Source of the DNA: Streptomyces cynarae
GTDB lineage: Bacteria; Actinomycetota; Actinomycetes; Streptomycetales; Streptomycetaceae
Direction: 5' to 3'
DNA length: 64,000 bases
Assembly (NCBI RefSeq): GCF_025642135.1
Contig: NZ_CP106793.1
Coordinates: 2,649,001-2,713,000, forward strand
Shown here piece by piece: positions 35,444 through 45,738 of the stretch (position 1 is the first letter of the stretch; each line of letters starts with the position of its first letter). The position numbers and the translations under genes were made by a program. The notes below the pieces were generated by a model, which worked only from the letters and a program-made list of their open reading frames with translations, ran no database searches and was not told the DNA's origin.

Positions 35444-38311
35444 ATGGTGACAATCGTGGCATCGGGTGCTGTCGGACGGAGCAGCCCCGCGTCCGGCACT
35501 CGGGTCGGACTGCTGGGGCGGGACCGGGAGCTGGCCGCGCTAGAGCGGATGCTGGCCACGGCGCGGGCGGGCAGCAGCGCGGTCCTGGTCCTTCGCGGCG
35601 AGGCGGGGATCGGCAAGACCGCGTTGCTGAACTACGCGGCCGACCGGGCCGTCGGGTTCCGTACCGTCGGCATCTTGGGCATCGAGTCGGAGATGAAGCT
35701 TCCGTTCGCGGGTCTCCATCAGCTCTGCACGATCACCTGCACGCCGGACCGGCTTCCAGAGCTGCCGGAGCCGCAGCGCGATGCGTTGTCCGTCGCGTTC
35801 GGACTTCAGGACGGCAAGGCGCCGAGCCGGTACCTGGTGGGCCTGGCCGCACTGGATCTGCTGGCCGGTGCCGCCGAGGCCCAGCCGCTGGCCTGCCTCA
35901 TCGATGATGCGCAGTGGCTGGATGAGGAGTCCAGGGGGGCGCTGGCGTTCGTCGCGAGGCGGTTGATGGCCGAGCCGCTAGTGCTGATCTTCGCCCTGCG
36001 GGAGCCTGATGACCATCGTGAGCTGGCCGGTCTGCCGGAGTTGATCGTCGGCGGCCTGAGCGAGCCCGACGCCCGTACTCTGCTGGCTTCCACCCTCCGC
36101 GTGCCCCTCGACCCGCTGGTGCGGGACCGGATCGTCGCCGAGGCCCAGGGCAACCCGATGGCCCTGCTGCAACTGCCCCGCGCGCCCGCGGAGCTGGCGG
36201 GTGGTTTCTCGCTTCCCGGCAGGGGTCCCCTGGCGAGCCGGATCGAGATCGCTTTCCATGAGCAGTTCCGGTCGCTTCCACCAGCCAGCCGGCGTCTCCT
36301 GCTGACCGCTGCGGCTGAACCGACCGGAGACGCGTCCCTGTTGTGGCGCGCGGCCGGTCTGCAACAGATACCCGATGCCGCCGCGGCGCCGGCCGAGGAC
36401 GCGGGGCTCGTCGAATTCGGCACACAGGTGCGCTTCCACCATCCCCTCGTACGTTCGGCCATTTACCACAGGGCGTCCGCGCCGGAGCGCCGGGCGGCAC
36501 ACCGAGTGCTGGCAGAAGCCACCGATCCCCACCTCGATCCTGATCGCAGGGCGTGGCACCGCGCTCACGCCGCCGCCCGGCCCGGCGAAGACGTCGCCGT
36601 CGACCTGGAGCGCTCGGCCGACCGGGCCCGAAGCAGGAGGCGCCGCCGCGGCAGCCGCGTTCCTGCGGCGGGCGGCGGAACTGACCCCGATCCCGCACGC
36701 CGCGTCGCCCGGGCACTGGCCGCCGCCCAGGCCGAGATCGACGCCGGAGAGACCGACCAGGCCTCCACCATGCTGGCCGCCGCGGAGGCCGGCCCGCTCG
36801 ACGACCTGCGGCGCGCCCGGCTCGAGCGGCTACGAGCCCGGCTGGTCTTCTCCCGGCTGAGGGGCGGCGACGCGCCCCGGCTCCTGCTCGACGCCGCACA
36901 CCGACTGGCACCTCTCGACGCCGCACTCGCCCGTGACACCCTGGTGGAAGCGGTCGGCGCGGCGATCTTCGCCGGCCGTCTCAGCGCGGGACCCGGGCTG
37001 CGGGAGGTGGCCGAGGCCGCCCGCGCCGGACCGCCGCCGCCGACCCCGCCGCGGATGGTGGACGTCCTTCTGGACGGCATGGCCACCCGGATCCTCGACG
37101 GCTACGCCGCCGGCGTCGACTCCCTCAGGCACGCACTGCGCGTCGTGCGGCAGGAGCAGGCATCCGGCGCGACGGGTGCGGACGGGCGCCTGCTGTGGCT
37201 GGCGTTCCGGGTGATACCCGAGCCTCTCGCGCCGGAGCTGTGGGCCGACGACGAGTGGTACGAACTGGCGACCGGCGCCGTCGGCATCGCCCGCGAAGCA
37301 GGGGCGTTCGCCGTCCTTCCCATGGCATTGACGTACCAGGCGTGCTTCCACGTCCATGCCGGCGAATTCGACACCGCGGCGGCCCTGGTCGACGAGGCGA
37401 CGGCGATCTCCGAGGCAGCGGGCGGCGCACCCATGATGTACACGTCTTTGCTGCTCGACGCCTGGCGGGCACACGAGTCTCAGGCTCTGGTGCTCATCGA
37501 GAGCACCGTCGAAGAGGTGCGCGCCCGGGGTGAGGGACGCTCTCTCGGCCTCGCCGAGTACGCGACCGCAGTGCTGTACAACGGCCTCGGCCGCTACGAC
37601 GCCGCGCTTGCCGCCGCGACGCGCGCATGCCAGTACGAGGATCTCGGCTTCTTCGGGTGGGCCCTGACCGAACTGATCGAGGCGGCTGCCCGCTGCGGTC
37701 GGCCGGAGGACGCCGCGGCGGCGCTGGACGAGCTCACCGACCGCACACGTGCGAGCGGAACGGAGTGGGCCCTGGGCATGGAAGCGTGCTCGCGCGCGCT
37801 GCTGTGCGACGGCCAGGCTGCCGATGCGCTCTACCAGGAGGCGATCGGCCGTCTCGGACGCTGCCGGATCGCCGTCCAACTGGCTCGCGCCCGACTGCTG
37901 TACGGCGAGTGGCTGCGTCGTCGCAGTCGCCGCCAGGACAGCCGTGTTCAACTGCGGTTCGCCTACGAGGCGTTCAACCGGTTCGGAGCCGACGGTTTCG
38001 CCGATCGCGCCCGCAAGGAGCTTTTGACGACCGGCGAGACCGCACGCAGGCGGACGATCGGCGCGGACACCGAGCTCACCGGCCAGGAGGCGCAAGTCGC
38101 CAGGCTGGCCAGGGACGGGCACACCAACCAGGAGATCGCTGCCCAGCTGTTCATCAGCCCCCGCACGGTGGAATGGCACCTCGGCAACGTGTTCGCCAAG
38201 CTCGGAGTCAGCTCCCGAAGGCAGCTCCGCGCAGTGCTGGCACCCGTCCCCATTGTGAGCGCCGCTCACTTAAAGGAGCGCCCGTCATCGCCAAGAGCAC
38301 CGCTCACTTGA
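35444..38311 (+). CDS. LuxR-family regulator with AAA ATPase domain (LAL type)
   Basis: 955 residues. The AAA domain has Walker A LRGEAGIGKTALL and Walker B ACLIDDAQWLDEES; a TPR-like middle follows, and a C-terminal LuxR helix-turn-helix (LARDGHTNQEIAAQLFISPRTVEWHLGNVFAKLG). Start 35444 (MVTIVASG) is close to AAAGAG; an upstream GTG at 35414 is possible. Residues about 395-420 are abnormal (RSRRRRRGSRVPAAGGG). The family sequence GGAAAAAAFLRRAAELTP lies in another frame between 36632 and 36690, implying two compensating one-base indels. The last 18 residues are encoded by the right-hand 19-bp repeat array. Probably an activator of the divergent epoxide hydrolase (inference). Confidence 0.9.
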   Translation: MVTIVASGAVGRSSPASGTRVGLLGRDRELAALERMLATARAGSSAVLVLRGEAGIGKTALLNYAADRAVGFRTVGILGIESEMKLPFAGLHQLCTITCTPDRLPELPEPQRDALSVAFGLQDGKAPSRYLVGLAALDLLAGAAEAQPLACLIDDAQWLDEESRGALAFVARRLMAEPLVLIFALREPDDHRELAGLPELIVGGLSEPDARTLLASTLRVPLDPLVRDRIVAEAQGNPMALLQLPRAPAELAGGFSLPGRGPLASRIEIAFHEQFRSLPPASRRLLLTAAAEPTGDASLLWRAAGLQQIPDAAAAPAEDAGLVEFGTQVRFHHPLVRSAIYHRASAPERRAAHRVLAEATDPHLDPDRRAWHRAHAAARPGEDVAVDLERSADRARSRRRRRGSRVPAAGGGTDPDPARRVARALAAAQAEIDAGETDQASTMLAAAEAGPLDDLRRARLERLRARLVFSRLRGGDAPRLLLDAAHRLAPLDAALARDTLVEAVGAAIFAGRLSAGPGLREVAEAARAGPPPPTPPRMVDVLLDGMATRILDGYAAGVDSLRHALRVVRQEQASGATGADGRLLWLAFRVIPEPLAPELWADDEWYELATGAVGIAREAGAFAVLPMALTYQACFHVHAGEFDTAAALVDEATAISEAAGGAPMMYTSLLLDAWRAHESQALVLIESTVEEVRARGEGRSLGLAEYATAVLYNGLGRYDAALAAATRACQYEDLGFFGWALTELIEAAARCGRPEDAAAALDELTDRTRASGTEWALGMEACSRALLCDGQAADALYQEAIGRLGRCRIAVQLARARLLYGEWLRRRSRRQDSRVQLRFAYEAFNRFGADGFADRARKELLTTGETARRRTIGADTELTGQEAQVARLARDGHTNQEIAAQLFISPRTVEWHLGNVFAKLGVSSRRQLRAVLAPVPIVSAAHLKERPSSPRAPLT

Positions 38312-38504
38312 CAGAGCGCTCGCCATTCCGGAGAGCGCCGCTCGTTCGACAGAGCGCCCGTCGTGGCCAAGGAGCACCGCTCACTCGACGGAGCCCCCGT
38401 CATCCCCAAGAGCACCGCTCACTCGACGGAGCCCCCGTCATCCCCAAGAGCACCGCTCACTTGACAGAGCGCCCGTCGCTCCCGGGATCACCGCTCACTC
38501 CCCG
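38258..38504 (+). repeat. Tandem 19/38-bp repeat array (right)
   Basis: About 6.5 copies of a 38-bp unit, each made of two 19-mers such as AGCACCGCTCACTCGACGG and AGCCCCCGTCATCCCCAAG, begin at 38258, 38296, 38334, 38373, 38411, 38449 and 38487. Units at 38373 and 38411 are identical. The array encodes the end of the LuxR protein and the end of the converging serine hydrolase. Confidence 0.9.
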
Positions 38505-39626
38505 TACCGCCCGAGCCAGCCGATCCCCCGCCCGTGCCCGAGGCCCGTTGTCCGGCGCCCGGCGGCGCGGATGCACGGTGTTCGCCAGCAGCACCAGGAA
38601 CGTGTCCGTCGCCGGGTCCAGCACCAGTGAGGTGCCCGTGAAGCCGGTGTGGCCCGCCGCCCCCCGACCCGCCAGCTCCCCCATGAACCACGGCTGGTCC
38701 ACCGCGAAGCCCAGCCCCGGCGGGGTCAGCATCAGCTCGACGAAGTCGGGACCCAGGATGCGCGCCGTCCCGTACGAGCCGCCGGCCAGCAGTGTGCGGC
38801 AGAACACCGCCAGGTCCCGCCCCGTCGAAAAGAGGCCCGCGTGCCCGGCCACCCCGCCGAGCGCCCACGCGTTCTCGTCGTGGACGCTGCCCCGCACCAT
38901 CCCCCTGTCCGCCTTGGCCCACGGTCGCCGCTGGTCCTCCGTCGCCGCCGCGTGGGGGCACGGGCCGAAGCCCGTCGCGGCCATCCCCAGCGGCCGGGTG
39001 ATCCCGTCGCGGAAGAGCACGTCGAGGCTGCGGCCGGTGACGCGCTCCAGAACGTACTGCAGTAGCAGCGGGTTCAGGTCCGAGTAGCAGTACGACGTGC
39101 CGGGCTCGCCCACCGGCGCCTCCGCCCGCAGCAGCGCGAGCCGCTCCTCCTGCGACGCGCAGTCGTACAGCGGCAGTTCTGGCCGCAGCCCGGAGGTGTG
39201 GGTGAGCAACTGCCGTACGGTGATCCCCGCGTGCGCCACCGCCCGGAACTCCGGCAGGTACGCCCCCACGCGCGCATCGATGCCGAGCGTGCCCCGCTCC
39301 AGTTGCTGCACCGCGGCGACCGCCGTGAACAGCTTGGTCAGGGAAGCCAGGTCGAAGGGCGTGTCCACGGTCATCGGCACCCGCTCCTGCGGCGGCAGCT
39401 CCACACCCCGGTCGGCCTGCTCGTCGTAGGCGGCGTAGCGGACCGCCCAGCCCACCGCCTCCTCCACGGCGACCACCGGTCCGCGCCCGGCGACCACCAC
39501 GGCGCCGGCCGCCCAGGGGCGCTCCCCTTCGACGGCGGCGTGGACCTCGCGTACGAGAAGACGCAGTTGCTCCGCGTCGAGCCCGGCCTTCTCCGGGGTG
39601 TCGACACGCAGTCTCGGTGCGCTCAG
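38457..39626 (-). CDS. Serine beta-lactamase/esterase-like hydrolase
   Basis: 389 residues. The class C beta-lactamase-like fold has the S-x-x-K nucleophile in DLASLTKLFTAV, the Y-x-N-like motif SYCYSDLNPLLL and a late HTGFTG replacing KTG. It lacks a signal peptide, so a cytoplasmic esterase or peptidase role is likely. No ATG or GTG fits the family start: a CTG at 39626, preceded by GGAGGAG and overlapping the exporter stop as CTGA, is the most natural start ([14 protein letters not shown]). A GTG at 39710 is the alternative, overlapping the exporter by 88 bases. The C-terminal residues are encoded by the 19-bp repeat array. Confidence 0.82.
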   Translation of the reverse strand: MSAPRLRVDTPEKAGLDAEQLRLLVREVHAAVEGERPWAAGAVVVAGRGPVVAVEEAVGWAVRYAAYDEQADRGVELPPQERVPMTVDTPFDLASLTKLFTAVAAVQQLERGTLGIDARVGAYLPEFRAVAHAGITVRQLLTHTSGLRPELPLYDCASQEERLALLRAEAPVGEPGTSYCYSDLNPLLLQYVLERVTGRSLDVLFRDGITRPLGMAATGFGPCPHAAATEDQRRPWAKADRGMVRGSVHDENAWALGGVAGHAGLFSTGRDLAVFCRTLLAGGSYGTARILGPDFVELMLTPPGLGFAVDQPWFMGELAGRGAAGHTGFTGTSLVLDPATDTFLVLLANTVHPRRRAPDNGPRARAGDRLARAVRGVSGDPGSDGRSVK

Positions 39627-40993
39627 TTCTCCTCCCCCACGTTCTCGGCTGCGCTCGAGCTGGGGGTGCCCCCGCCCTCCGCGCCCGCGCGTGCGGTCCA
39701 GGGACGGCACAGTGCCACGAAGCAGGCGACCGCCACCAGTGCGGCCGCCAGTTGGACGACGGCCATCGGGACGGCGGTGTCCTCGCCGGCGACCCCGACG
39801 AGCGGCGAGGCGACCGCGCCGATGAGGAACGAGGTGGTGCCGAGGAGCGCGGACGCGGAACCGGCGTGGTGGCGGGTGCGCATCAAGGCGAGTGCCTGCG
39901 TGTTCGGCAGGGTGATGCCCATCGCGGACATCAGCACGAACAGGGCGGCGGCGACCGGTGCCAGGCCGACCTCGCCGAGGGCGCCCGTCGCCATCAGCAG
40001 CAGCGCGGTCGCGGCGAGGGTGACGACCGTGAGGCCGACCGCCAGGACCTTGTCGAGGCTGACGCGACCGACCAGGATCTTGCCGTTGACCTGTCCGGCG
40101 ACGACAAGGCCGACCGAATTGAGGCCGAACAGCAGGCTGAAGGTCTGGGGGGAGGCGCCGTAGATCTCCTGGATCACGAACGGGGACGCGGAGACGTACG
40201 CGAACAGCGCGGCGAAGGCGAAACCGCCCGCGATGGTGTAGCCGGTGAAGACGCGGTCGGCGAGCAGGGTCCCCATGGAGCGCAGGGCGGCGCCCACTCC
40301 CCCGCCCCCGTGCCGGCCGGCCGGCTCGAGCGTCTCGGGCAGCCGCACCCACACGAGCGCGGTGAGCGCGATGCCGACGAGCGTGAGGACCACGAACACG
40401 CCCCGCCAGTCCGTGACGCGCAGGATCTGGCCGCCGATCAGCGGCGCGACGATCGGCGCCACCCCGGAGATCAGCATAAGCGTGGAGAAGAACCGGGCCA
40501 TGGCGACGCCGTCGTACAGGTCGCGGACGACTGCCCGGGCGATCACGATCCCGGCCGCGCCCGCGAGCCCCTGCACCAGGCGGAAGGCGACCAGCGCCTC
40601 CACCGAGGGGGCGAGGGCGCACAGCGCGGTGGCGAGGACGTAGACGACGAGGCCCGTGAGCAGCGGGCGGCGGCGCCCCCACTTGTCACTCATCGGGCCG
40701 ACCAGCAGCTGGCCGAGCGCCATGCCGGCGAGGCAGCCGGTGAGGGTGAGCTGCACGGTCGCGGCGGGCGCGTGCAGGGACCTGGTGACCTCCGGCAGGG
40801 ACGGGAGGTACATGTCCATGGCGAGCGGGGGCGTGGCGGTGAGGGCGCCGAGGAGGAAGGTGACCAGCAGGCCGGTACGGCGCCGGCCGGCGCCCCGGGC
40901 GTGCGATGGGGCGCCGGACGGTGCCGTCTCCGGCTCGGTTATGCGGCTTTCCGGCTGCTTCCTGTCGTGCGTGGTACGTCCACGCTCGAGCAT
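39623..40993 (-). CDS. MFS exporter, Bcr/CflA family
   Basis: 456 residues, twelve helices after a hydrophilic N-terminal 40. Bcr/CflA marks are [13 protein letters not shown] in helix 1, [15 protein letters not shown] (motif A) and [10 protein letters not shown] in helix 4-5. These export bicyclomycin, chloramphenicol or related compounds. GGAGG lies five bases before the ATG at 40993. Its stop overlaps the probable CTG start of the hydrolase gene, so the two form an operon. Confidence 0.92.
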   Translation of the reverse strand: MLERGRTTHDRKQPESRITEPETAPSGAPSHARGAGRRRTGLLVTFLLGALTATPPLAMDMYLPSLPEVTRSLHAPAATVQLTLTGCLAGMALGQLLVGPMSDKWGRRRPLLTGLVVYVLATALCALAPSVEALVAFRLVQGLAGAAGIVIARAVVRDLYDGVAMARFFSTLMLISGVAPIVAPLIGGQILRVTDWRGVFVVLTLVGIALTALVWVRLPETLEPAGRHGGGGVGAALRSMGTLLADRVFTGYTIAGGFAFAALFAYVSASPFVIQEIYGASPQTFSLLFGLNSVGLVVAGQVNGKILVGRVSLDKVLAVGLTVVTLAATALLLMATGALGEVGLAPVAAALFVLMSAMGITLPNTQALALMRTRHHAGSASALLGTTSFLIGAVASPLVGVAGEDTAVPMAVVQLAAALVAVACFVALCRPWTARAGAEGGGTPSSSAAENVGEEN

Positions 40994-41093
40994 GTGGTCC
41001 TCCTCGTCATACGGTCCGCCCCTTATGTTCTCAGCTCCCACCGGTTGGACGGGATGGCGTACCGAGGGGCGGACACGCCTACGCTGCGAGCCC

Positions 41094-41912
41094 ATGACGA
41101 ACAGGGAGAAGAGGATCGCCGTGGTGACCGGCGCCGGTTCGGGGATCGGGCGCGCGGTCGCCGTGGAGTTGCTGGGCGCGGGCTGGTCGGTGGCGCTCGC
41201 GGGGCGGCGCGTGGAGACGCTCGAGGAGACGGCCGCGCTCGTGCCCGGGGGCGACACGCTCGCCGTACGGACCGACGTGTCACGGCCGCAGGAGGTCGAG
41301 GCCCTGTTCGCTGCCGTGCGTGACCGGTTCGGGCGGCTCGACCTGCTGTTCAACAACGCGGGCACGTTCGGCCCCGGTGGCGTCCCGGTCGAGGAGCTGT
41401 CGTACGACGCCTGGAGGCATGTCGTGGACACCAATCTCAACGGCGCGTTCCTGTGCGCGCAGGCGGCGTACCGGCAGATGAAGGAGCAGGATCCGCAGGG
41501 CGGCCGGATCATCAACAACGGCTCCGTCTCCGCGCACACGCCCCGCCCGCACTCGGTGGCCTACACGGCGACCAAGCACGCCCTGACCGGACTGACCAAG
41601 TCGCTGTCCCTGGACGGGCGTCCGTACCGGATCGCGGTGGGCCAGATCGACATCGGCAATGCGGCGACCGACATGACCGCGCGCATGCGGGGCGGAGTCC
41701 TCCAGGCGAACGGGGAGGTGGCGGTGGAGCCCGTGATGGACGTGACGGACGTGGCGCGCACCGTGCGGCACATGGCGGAGCTGCCGTTGGAGGCGAACGT
41801 GCAGTTCGCGACGGTGCTTGGCGACGACGATGCCGTACGTGGGCCGCGGCTGACGGGCCCGGGGCCCGGGACGGCGGTTTGTCGACAACTCAACTTCCAC
41901 AAACGGAATTGA
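41094..41912 (+). CDS. Short-chain dehydrogenase/reductase
   Basis: 272 residues, classical SDR. The cofactor motif is [12 protein letters not shown], followed by NNAG, the catalytic Ser in [12 protein letters not shown] and [10 protein letters not shown] with the Tyr-Lys pair. Asp/Arg placement after strand 2 (LAGRRVETL) suggests NADP preference. The C-terminal 35 residues ([11 protein letters not shown] onward) are longer than the family core. It diverges from the Bcr/CflA exporter. Substrate unknown. Confidence 0.9.
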   Translation: MTNREKRIAVVTGAGSGIGRAVAVELLGAGWSVALAGRRVETLEETAALVPGGDTLAVRTDVSRPQEVEALFAAVRDRFGRLDLLFNNAGTFGPGGVPVEELSYDAWRHVVDTNLNGAFLCAQAAYRQMKEQDPQGGRIINNGSVSAHTPRPHSVAYTATKHALTGLTKSLSLDGRPYRIAVGQIDIGNAATDMTARMRGGVLQANGEVAVEPVMDVTDVARTVRHMAELPLEANVQFATVLGDDDAVRGPRLTGPGPGTAVCRQLNFHKRN

Positions 41913-42110
41913 AGACTCCGCACCATCTGGGCCTGTGACGGGCTTACGCTGGGCACATCTACACCAGAGCTTCACATTTGGAGCACTGGGATTCCGTAGG
42001 CCACACCAAGGGGGGTGGCAGCCGTTCCGTGGTCCGGCAGGGGGGGACCTCGCGTGGGACCGCGGGGTACGCGCCGGACCGCGGAACGGCTGCCCGAGCT
42101 TCGCCCCGGA

Positions 42111-43315
42111 TCAACGCCGGTGACGGCCGTCCTCCGCGGCTCTGCGCCGCCCGCGCCCGCGCCCACGCAGCGCGTAGACCCCGCCGCCAGCAGCGCCGCC
42201 ACTCCCCCGGCCCCGCCGATCAGCCCCCACGACGAACCACCGTTCCCCGCGGCGCCCGCCCCATGAGCCGACGCCTGCTTCCCCGGCGCGGGCGCCCCCT
42301 TCGCCCCGCCCTCGCTGAGGGGCTCCGCCAGGGTGCCCACGGGCTGGACCTTCCCGGCGTGTGCGAAGCCCCAGTCGAGCAGGGCGGCGGTCTCCTGGTA
42401 GACGCCGTTGCCGCCGGGCTCGGGGTGCATGACGGTCACGAGGAGGGTGCGCCCGCCGCGCGTGGCGGCGCCGGTGAAGGTGTTGCCCGCGTCGCTGGTG
42501 TACCCGTTCTTGACGCCGATGAGGCCCTTGTAGGCGCCGAGACCCCAGGCACCGGTCAGCAGGCGGTCGGTGTTCTGGATCTGGAAGGTCTTCTTCCCAC
42601 CCGCCGGGAAGTTCGCGAGGCGGGTCGAGCAGTAGCCGCGGAAGTCGCCGTTCCTGAGGCCGTGGCGGGCGAACAGCGTCAGGTCGTACGCGGAGGAGAG
42701 CTGCCCGGGGTGGTCGAAGCCGTCGGGGCTCATCACATGGGTGTCGAGGGCTTGCATGTCCTCGGCCCGGGCCTGCATCTCGGCGACGGTCTTCGCGATC
42801 CCGCCGTTCATATGACTGAGGACATGGACCGCGTCGTTGCCGGAGCGCAGGAAGACACCGAGCCACAACTGTTCGACGGTGTACGTGATTCCGGGCTTGA
42901 TCCCGACGAGGCTGGACCCTTCGGGGATGTCCGCGAGGTCGGCGTCGGTCACCGTGTGGGTCTGGTTCCGCTCGAACTTCCCCAGCACGGTGTCCGCGAA
43001 CAGCATCTTCAGCGTGGAGGCGGGGGCGAGCCGCCGGTGCGCGTCGCACGCGGCGAGCACCTCACCGCTGTCGTGGTCGGCGACGAGCCAGGCGCGGGCG
43101 GTGAGCTTCTTCGGCAGCGGGGCGCCCCCCTGCACCTGGACTCCGGCCAGGCCCAGCCGTTCGCCACCGATGACCGGGGCCCCGGAGGCGGACGCGGGCG
43201 CGGGCGCGGCCAGAGCCAGCGGCGCGGCGGCAGCGAGCCCGAACACGGCGCGCCGCGGCAGCCGCGCGTCGCACGGGGAAAGCGAAGAGGAAAAACGCAC
43301 CCCGGGACCGTACAA
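42111..43315 (-). CDS. D-alanyl-D-alanine carboxypeptidase, 3' frameshift
   Basis: About 400 residues. An N-terminal signal (LPRRAVFGLAAAAPLALAAPAPASASG, possibly Tat-like) precedes a penicillin-binding domain with STLK, SGNDAV and the KNG form of KTG (GVKNGYTSDAG). A C-terminal membrane helix (WGLIGGAGGVAALLAAG) is followed, one frame over, by the basic tail VYALRGRGRGRRR. A C-run at about 42178 appears one base short, so the main frame runs on to 41972 with unrelated residues. The start is uncertain: TTG 43315 has AGGGGA well placed, GTG 43300 does not. It trims peptidoglycan pentapeptides outside the membrane. Confidence 0.85.
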
Positions 43316-43575
43316 AGCCAATCCCCTGCGACACGCACCAGGGTGTTAAAGGCACGGCAAAGTCCGGGCCATGTCCGGGAAACACCGGTGGCGCAGACCA
43401 CACCACTCACCAGGAGTTTCCCGGCAACCCACCGTCAACGGCCGAAAATGCGCCGTCTTGCGAAAACCTGGCCCCGGGCGTCTTTCTCAGCCCTCACGCA
43501 TTTCTTACTCAGGGACCCTCGACGGTTTCTCCCCGGCCTGTGCCGCGCCCACGACGGGCGACCGTCCAAGTGCGC

Positions 43576-44571
43576 TCACCGCCCCAGGATCCGCTCCACC
43601 TCGGCCAGTTGCGCGGCGGTGAGCGGCCCCTTCGCGAGCGCGCCGGCGTTCTCCTCGGCCTGGGCGACCGAGCGGAAGCCCGGGATGGGGACGGTGAGCG
43701 GGCTGCGGGCCCAGATCCAGGCGAGGGCGCCCTGGGCGAGCGTACGGCCGCCGCTGGTGAGGACGTCCCGGAGCGCTTCGACGCGCCGCAGCCACTCGGC
43801 GTCCGCGCCGCCGCCCTCGGTGAAGCCCGGCAGCCACGCGGGCGGCGCGTTGCGGATGTCGCCGGCCTCCAGGGCGCGCCCGGGGGTGTGCTTGCCGGTC
43901 AGCAGGCCCATGGCGAGGGGGCTGCGGTTGATGCTCGCGAGGTTCGACCCCTCGCACAGGGCGAGGAGTTCGGGAGCGTCCTGAAGGATGTTCAGGCGGT
44001 GCTGGACGGCCGCACAGTGCTCCCCTTCGGCGAACACGGCGGCGCGGACCGGGTCGTCGGTGCTCCACGCGTACGCGCGGATGAGCCCTTCCCGTACGAA
44101 CTCCTCGCAGGTCTCGCGGAGTTCGGCCGCTCGCTCGGGGTCCGCGTCGGACAGGTGCAGCTGATAGAGGTCGATGTAATCGGTGTCGAGGCGGCGCAGG
44201 GAGGCGGTCAGTGCGCGGCGGGCGTACGCCGGTGAGTCGTCGCTGCCGGTGAGCAGCCGGCGTTCCTCGTCGATGAGGTTGCCCCACTTGGTGGCGACGA
44301 CCACGTCGGCGCGCCGTTTGCCGAGGGCGCGCGCGAGGACGCGCTCGCTGTGGCCGGTGCCGTAGGCGTCGGCCGTGTCGAAGAAGGTGACACCGAGGTC
44401 GAGGGCGCGTCGTACGGCCCGTACGGACTCCTCGTCATCGACCTTCCCCCAGCCCAGGGGCTGTCCGTCGAGGGACGCCCACTCACCTCCGATGGCCCAG
44501 CAGCCGAAGCCGAGGGCGCTGACCCGGATACCGCTTCTTCCCAGGGTCCTGACGTGCTCGATGCTCTCCAT
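43576..44571 (-). CDS. Aldo/keto reductase
   Basis: 331 residues, TIM barrel. The tetrad is visible: Asp and Tyr in FFDTADAYGTGHSE, Lys in VATKWGN, His in YQLHLSD. The C-terminal NADPH site is IPGFRSVAQAEENAGA. It resembles the YhdN/IolS-type reductases acting on small carbonyls. The ATG at 44571 gives the family N-terminus (LGRSGIRVSALGFGCWAIGG). It diverges from doxX; no operon partner. Confidence 0.92.
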   Translation of the reverse strand: MESIEHVRTLGRSGIRVSALGFGCWAIGGEWASLDGQPLGWGKVDDEESVRAVRRALDLGVTFFDTADAYGTGHSERVLARALGKRRADVVVATKWGNLIDEERRLLTGSDDSPAYARRALTASLRRLDTDYIDLYQLHLSDADPERAAELRETCEEFVREGLIRAYAWSTDDPVRAAVFAEGEHCAAVQHRLNILQDAPELLALCEGSNLASINRSPLAMGLLTGKHTPGRALEAGDIRNAPPAWLPGFTEGGGADAEWLRRVEALRDVLTSGGRTLAQGALAWIWARSPLTVPIPGFRSVAQAEENAGALAKGPLTAAQLAEVERILGR

Positions 44572-44735
44572 GCCGGTGACCGTAGGAGTTGGAGTGCACG
44601 CGAGGGCAAGCCCTTTCTCGGATGCGGTCGCGCCTTTCGCCACCCGAACGGCGTCGTGAACGGGTCGGCCGGTGTGACGGGTGGGACGGTGGGAACGCGG
44701 AGGGGATTGTTCCTGTTGCCTGCCAGGGAGTGACC

Positions 44736-45281
<546 letters not shown>

Positions 45282-45305
45282 CCGTTTCCATGGCAGTCTG
45301 CCGGG

Positions 45306-45671
45306 ATGACCGAACAGGTGACGTCCGCGGACCTCTTGAAATCGGACTCGAAGCCGGACCTCTGGGAGTCGATCGACCGGCTGCACACATGGCTGGACGC
45401 GAACCGTGTGCACGACGGCGCCGACGAGCGGCTGCTGCGCGTGCTGAAGCTGTCGGAGGAGGTCGGCGAGGTCGCGCAGGCGGTGATCGGCGCGACGGGC
45501 CAGAACCCGCGCAAGGGCACGTCGCACAGCTGGGAGGACGTACAGGCGGAGCTGTGCGACGTGGTGATCACCGCGCTGGTGGCGCTGCGCACCCTGACGC
45601 CTGAGGCGCGCGAGGTGTTCACGGCGCACCTGGACGGGGTCAGGGCACGCTCGCTGGGCTCCTCGTCCTGA
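45306..45671 (+). CDS. MazG-like nucleotide pyrophosphohydrolase
   Basis: 121 residues, all-alpha. The metal-binding EExxE motif is KLSEEVGEVAQAV and the second acidic motif is VQAELCDVVITALVAL (ExxxD). It is expected to hydrolyse noncanonical nucleoside triphosphates in a house-cleaning role. It follows doxX closely and may be co-transcribed with it. Confidence 0.85.
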   Translation: MTEQVTSADLLKSDSKPDLWESIDRLHTWLDANRVHDGADERLLRVLKLSEEVGEVAQAVIGATGQNPRKGTSHSWEDVQAELCDVVITALVALRTLTPEAREVFTAHLDGVRARSLGSSS

Positions 45672-45704
45672 GTTGCTCCACGAACACATGGAGGACTGAA
45701 GGTG

Positions 45705-45720
45705 TGTCAGGAATGACACG
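45705..45720. promoter_or_regulatory. GTGTCA-N4-TGACAC inverted repeat before the PaaX gene
   Basis: A perfect 6-base inverted repeat with a four-base centre lies 18 bases upstream of the GTG start of the PaaX-type regulator, a likely autoregulatory operator. Confidence 0.5.
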
Positions 45721-45738
45721 GCCTCGTACTGTATCCGC

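Noticed and set aside
41978..43984. A long plus-strand frame over the carboxypeptidase and reductase genes
   Set aside because: It is antisense to two well-supported genes; only its first about 40 codons lie in intergenic DNA and they match nothing I know.
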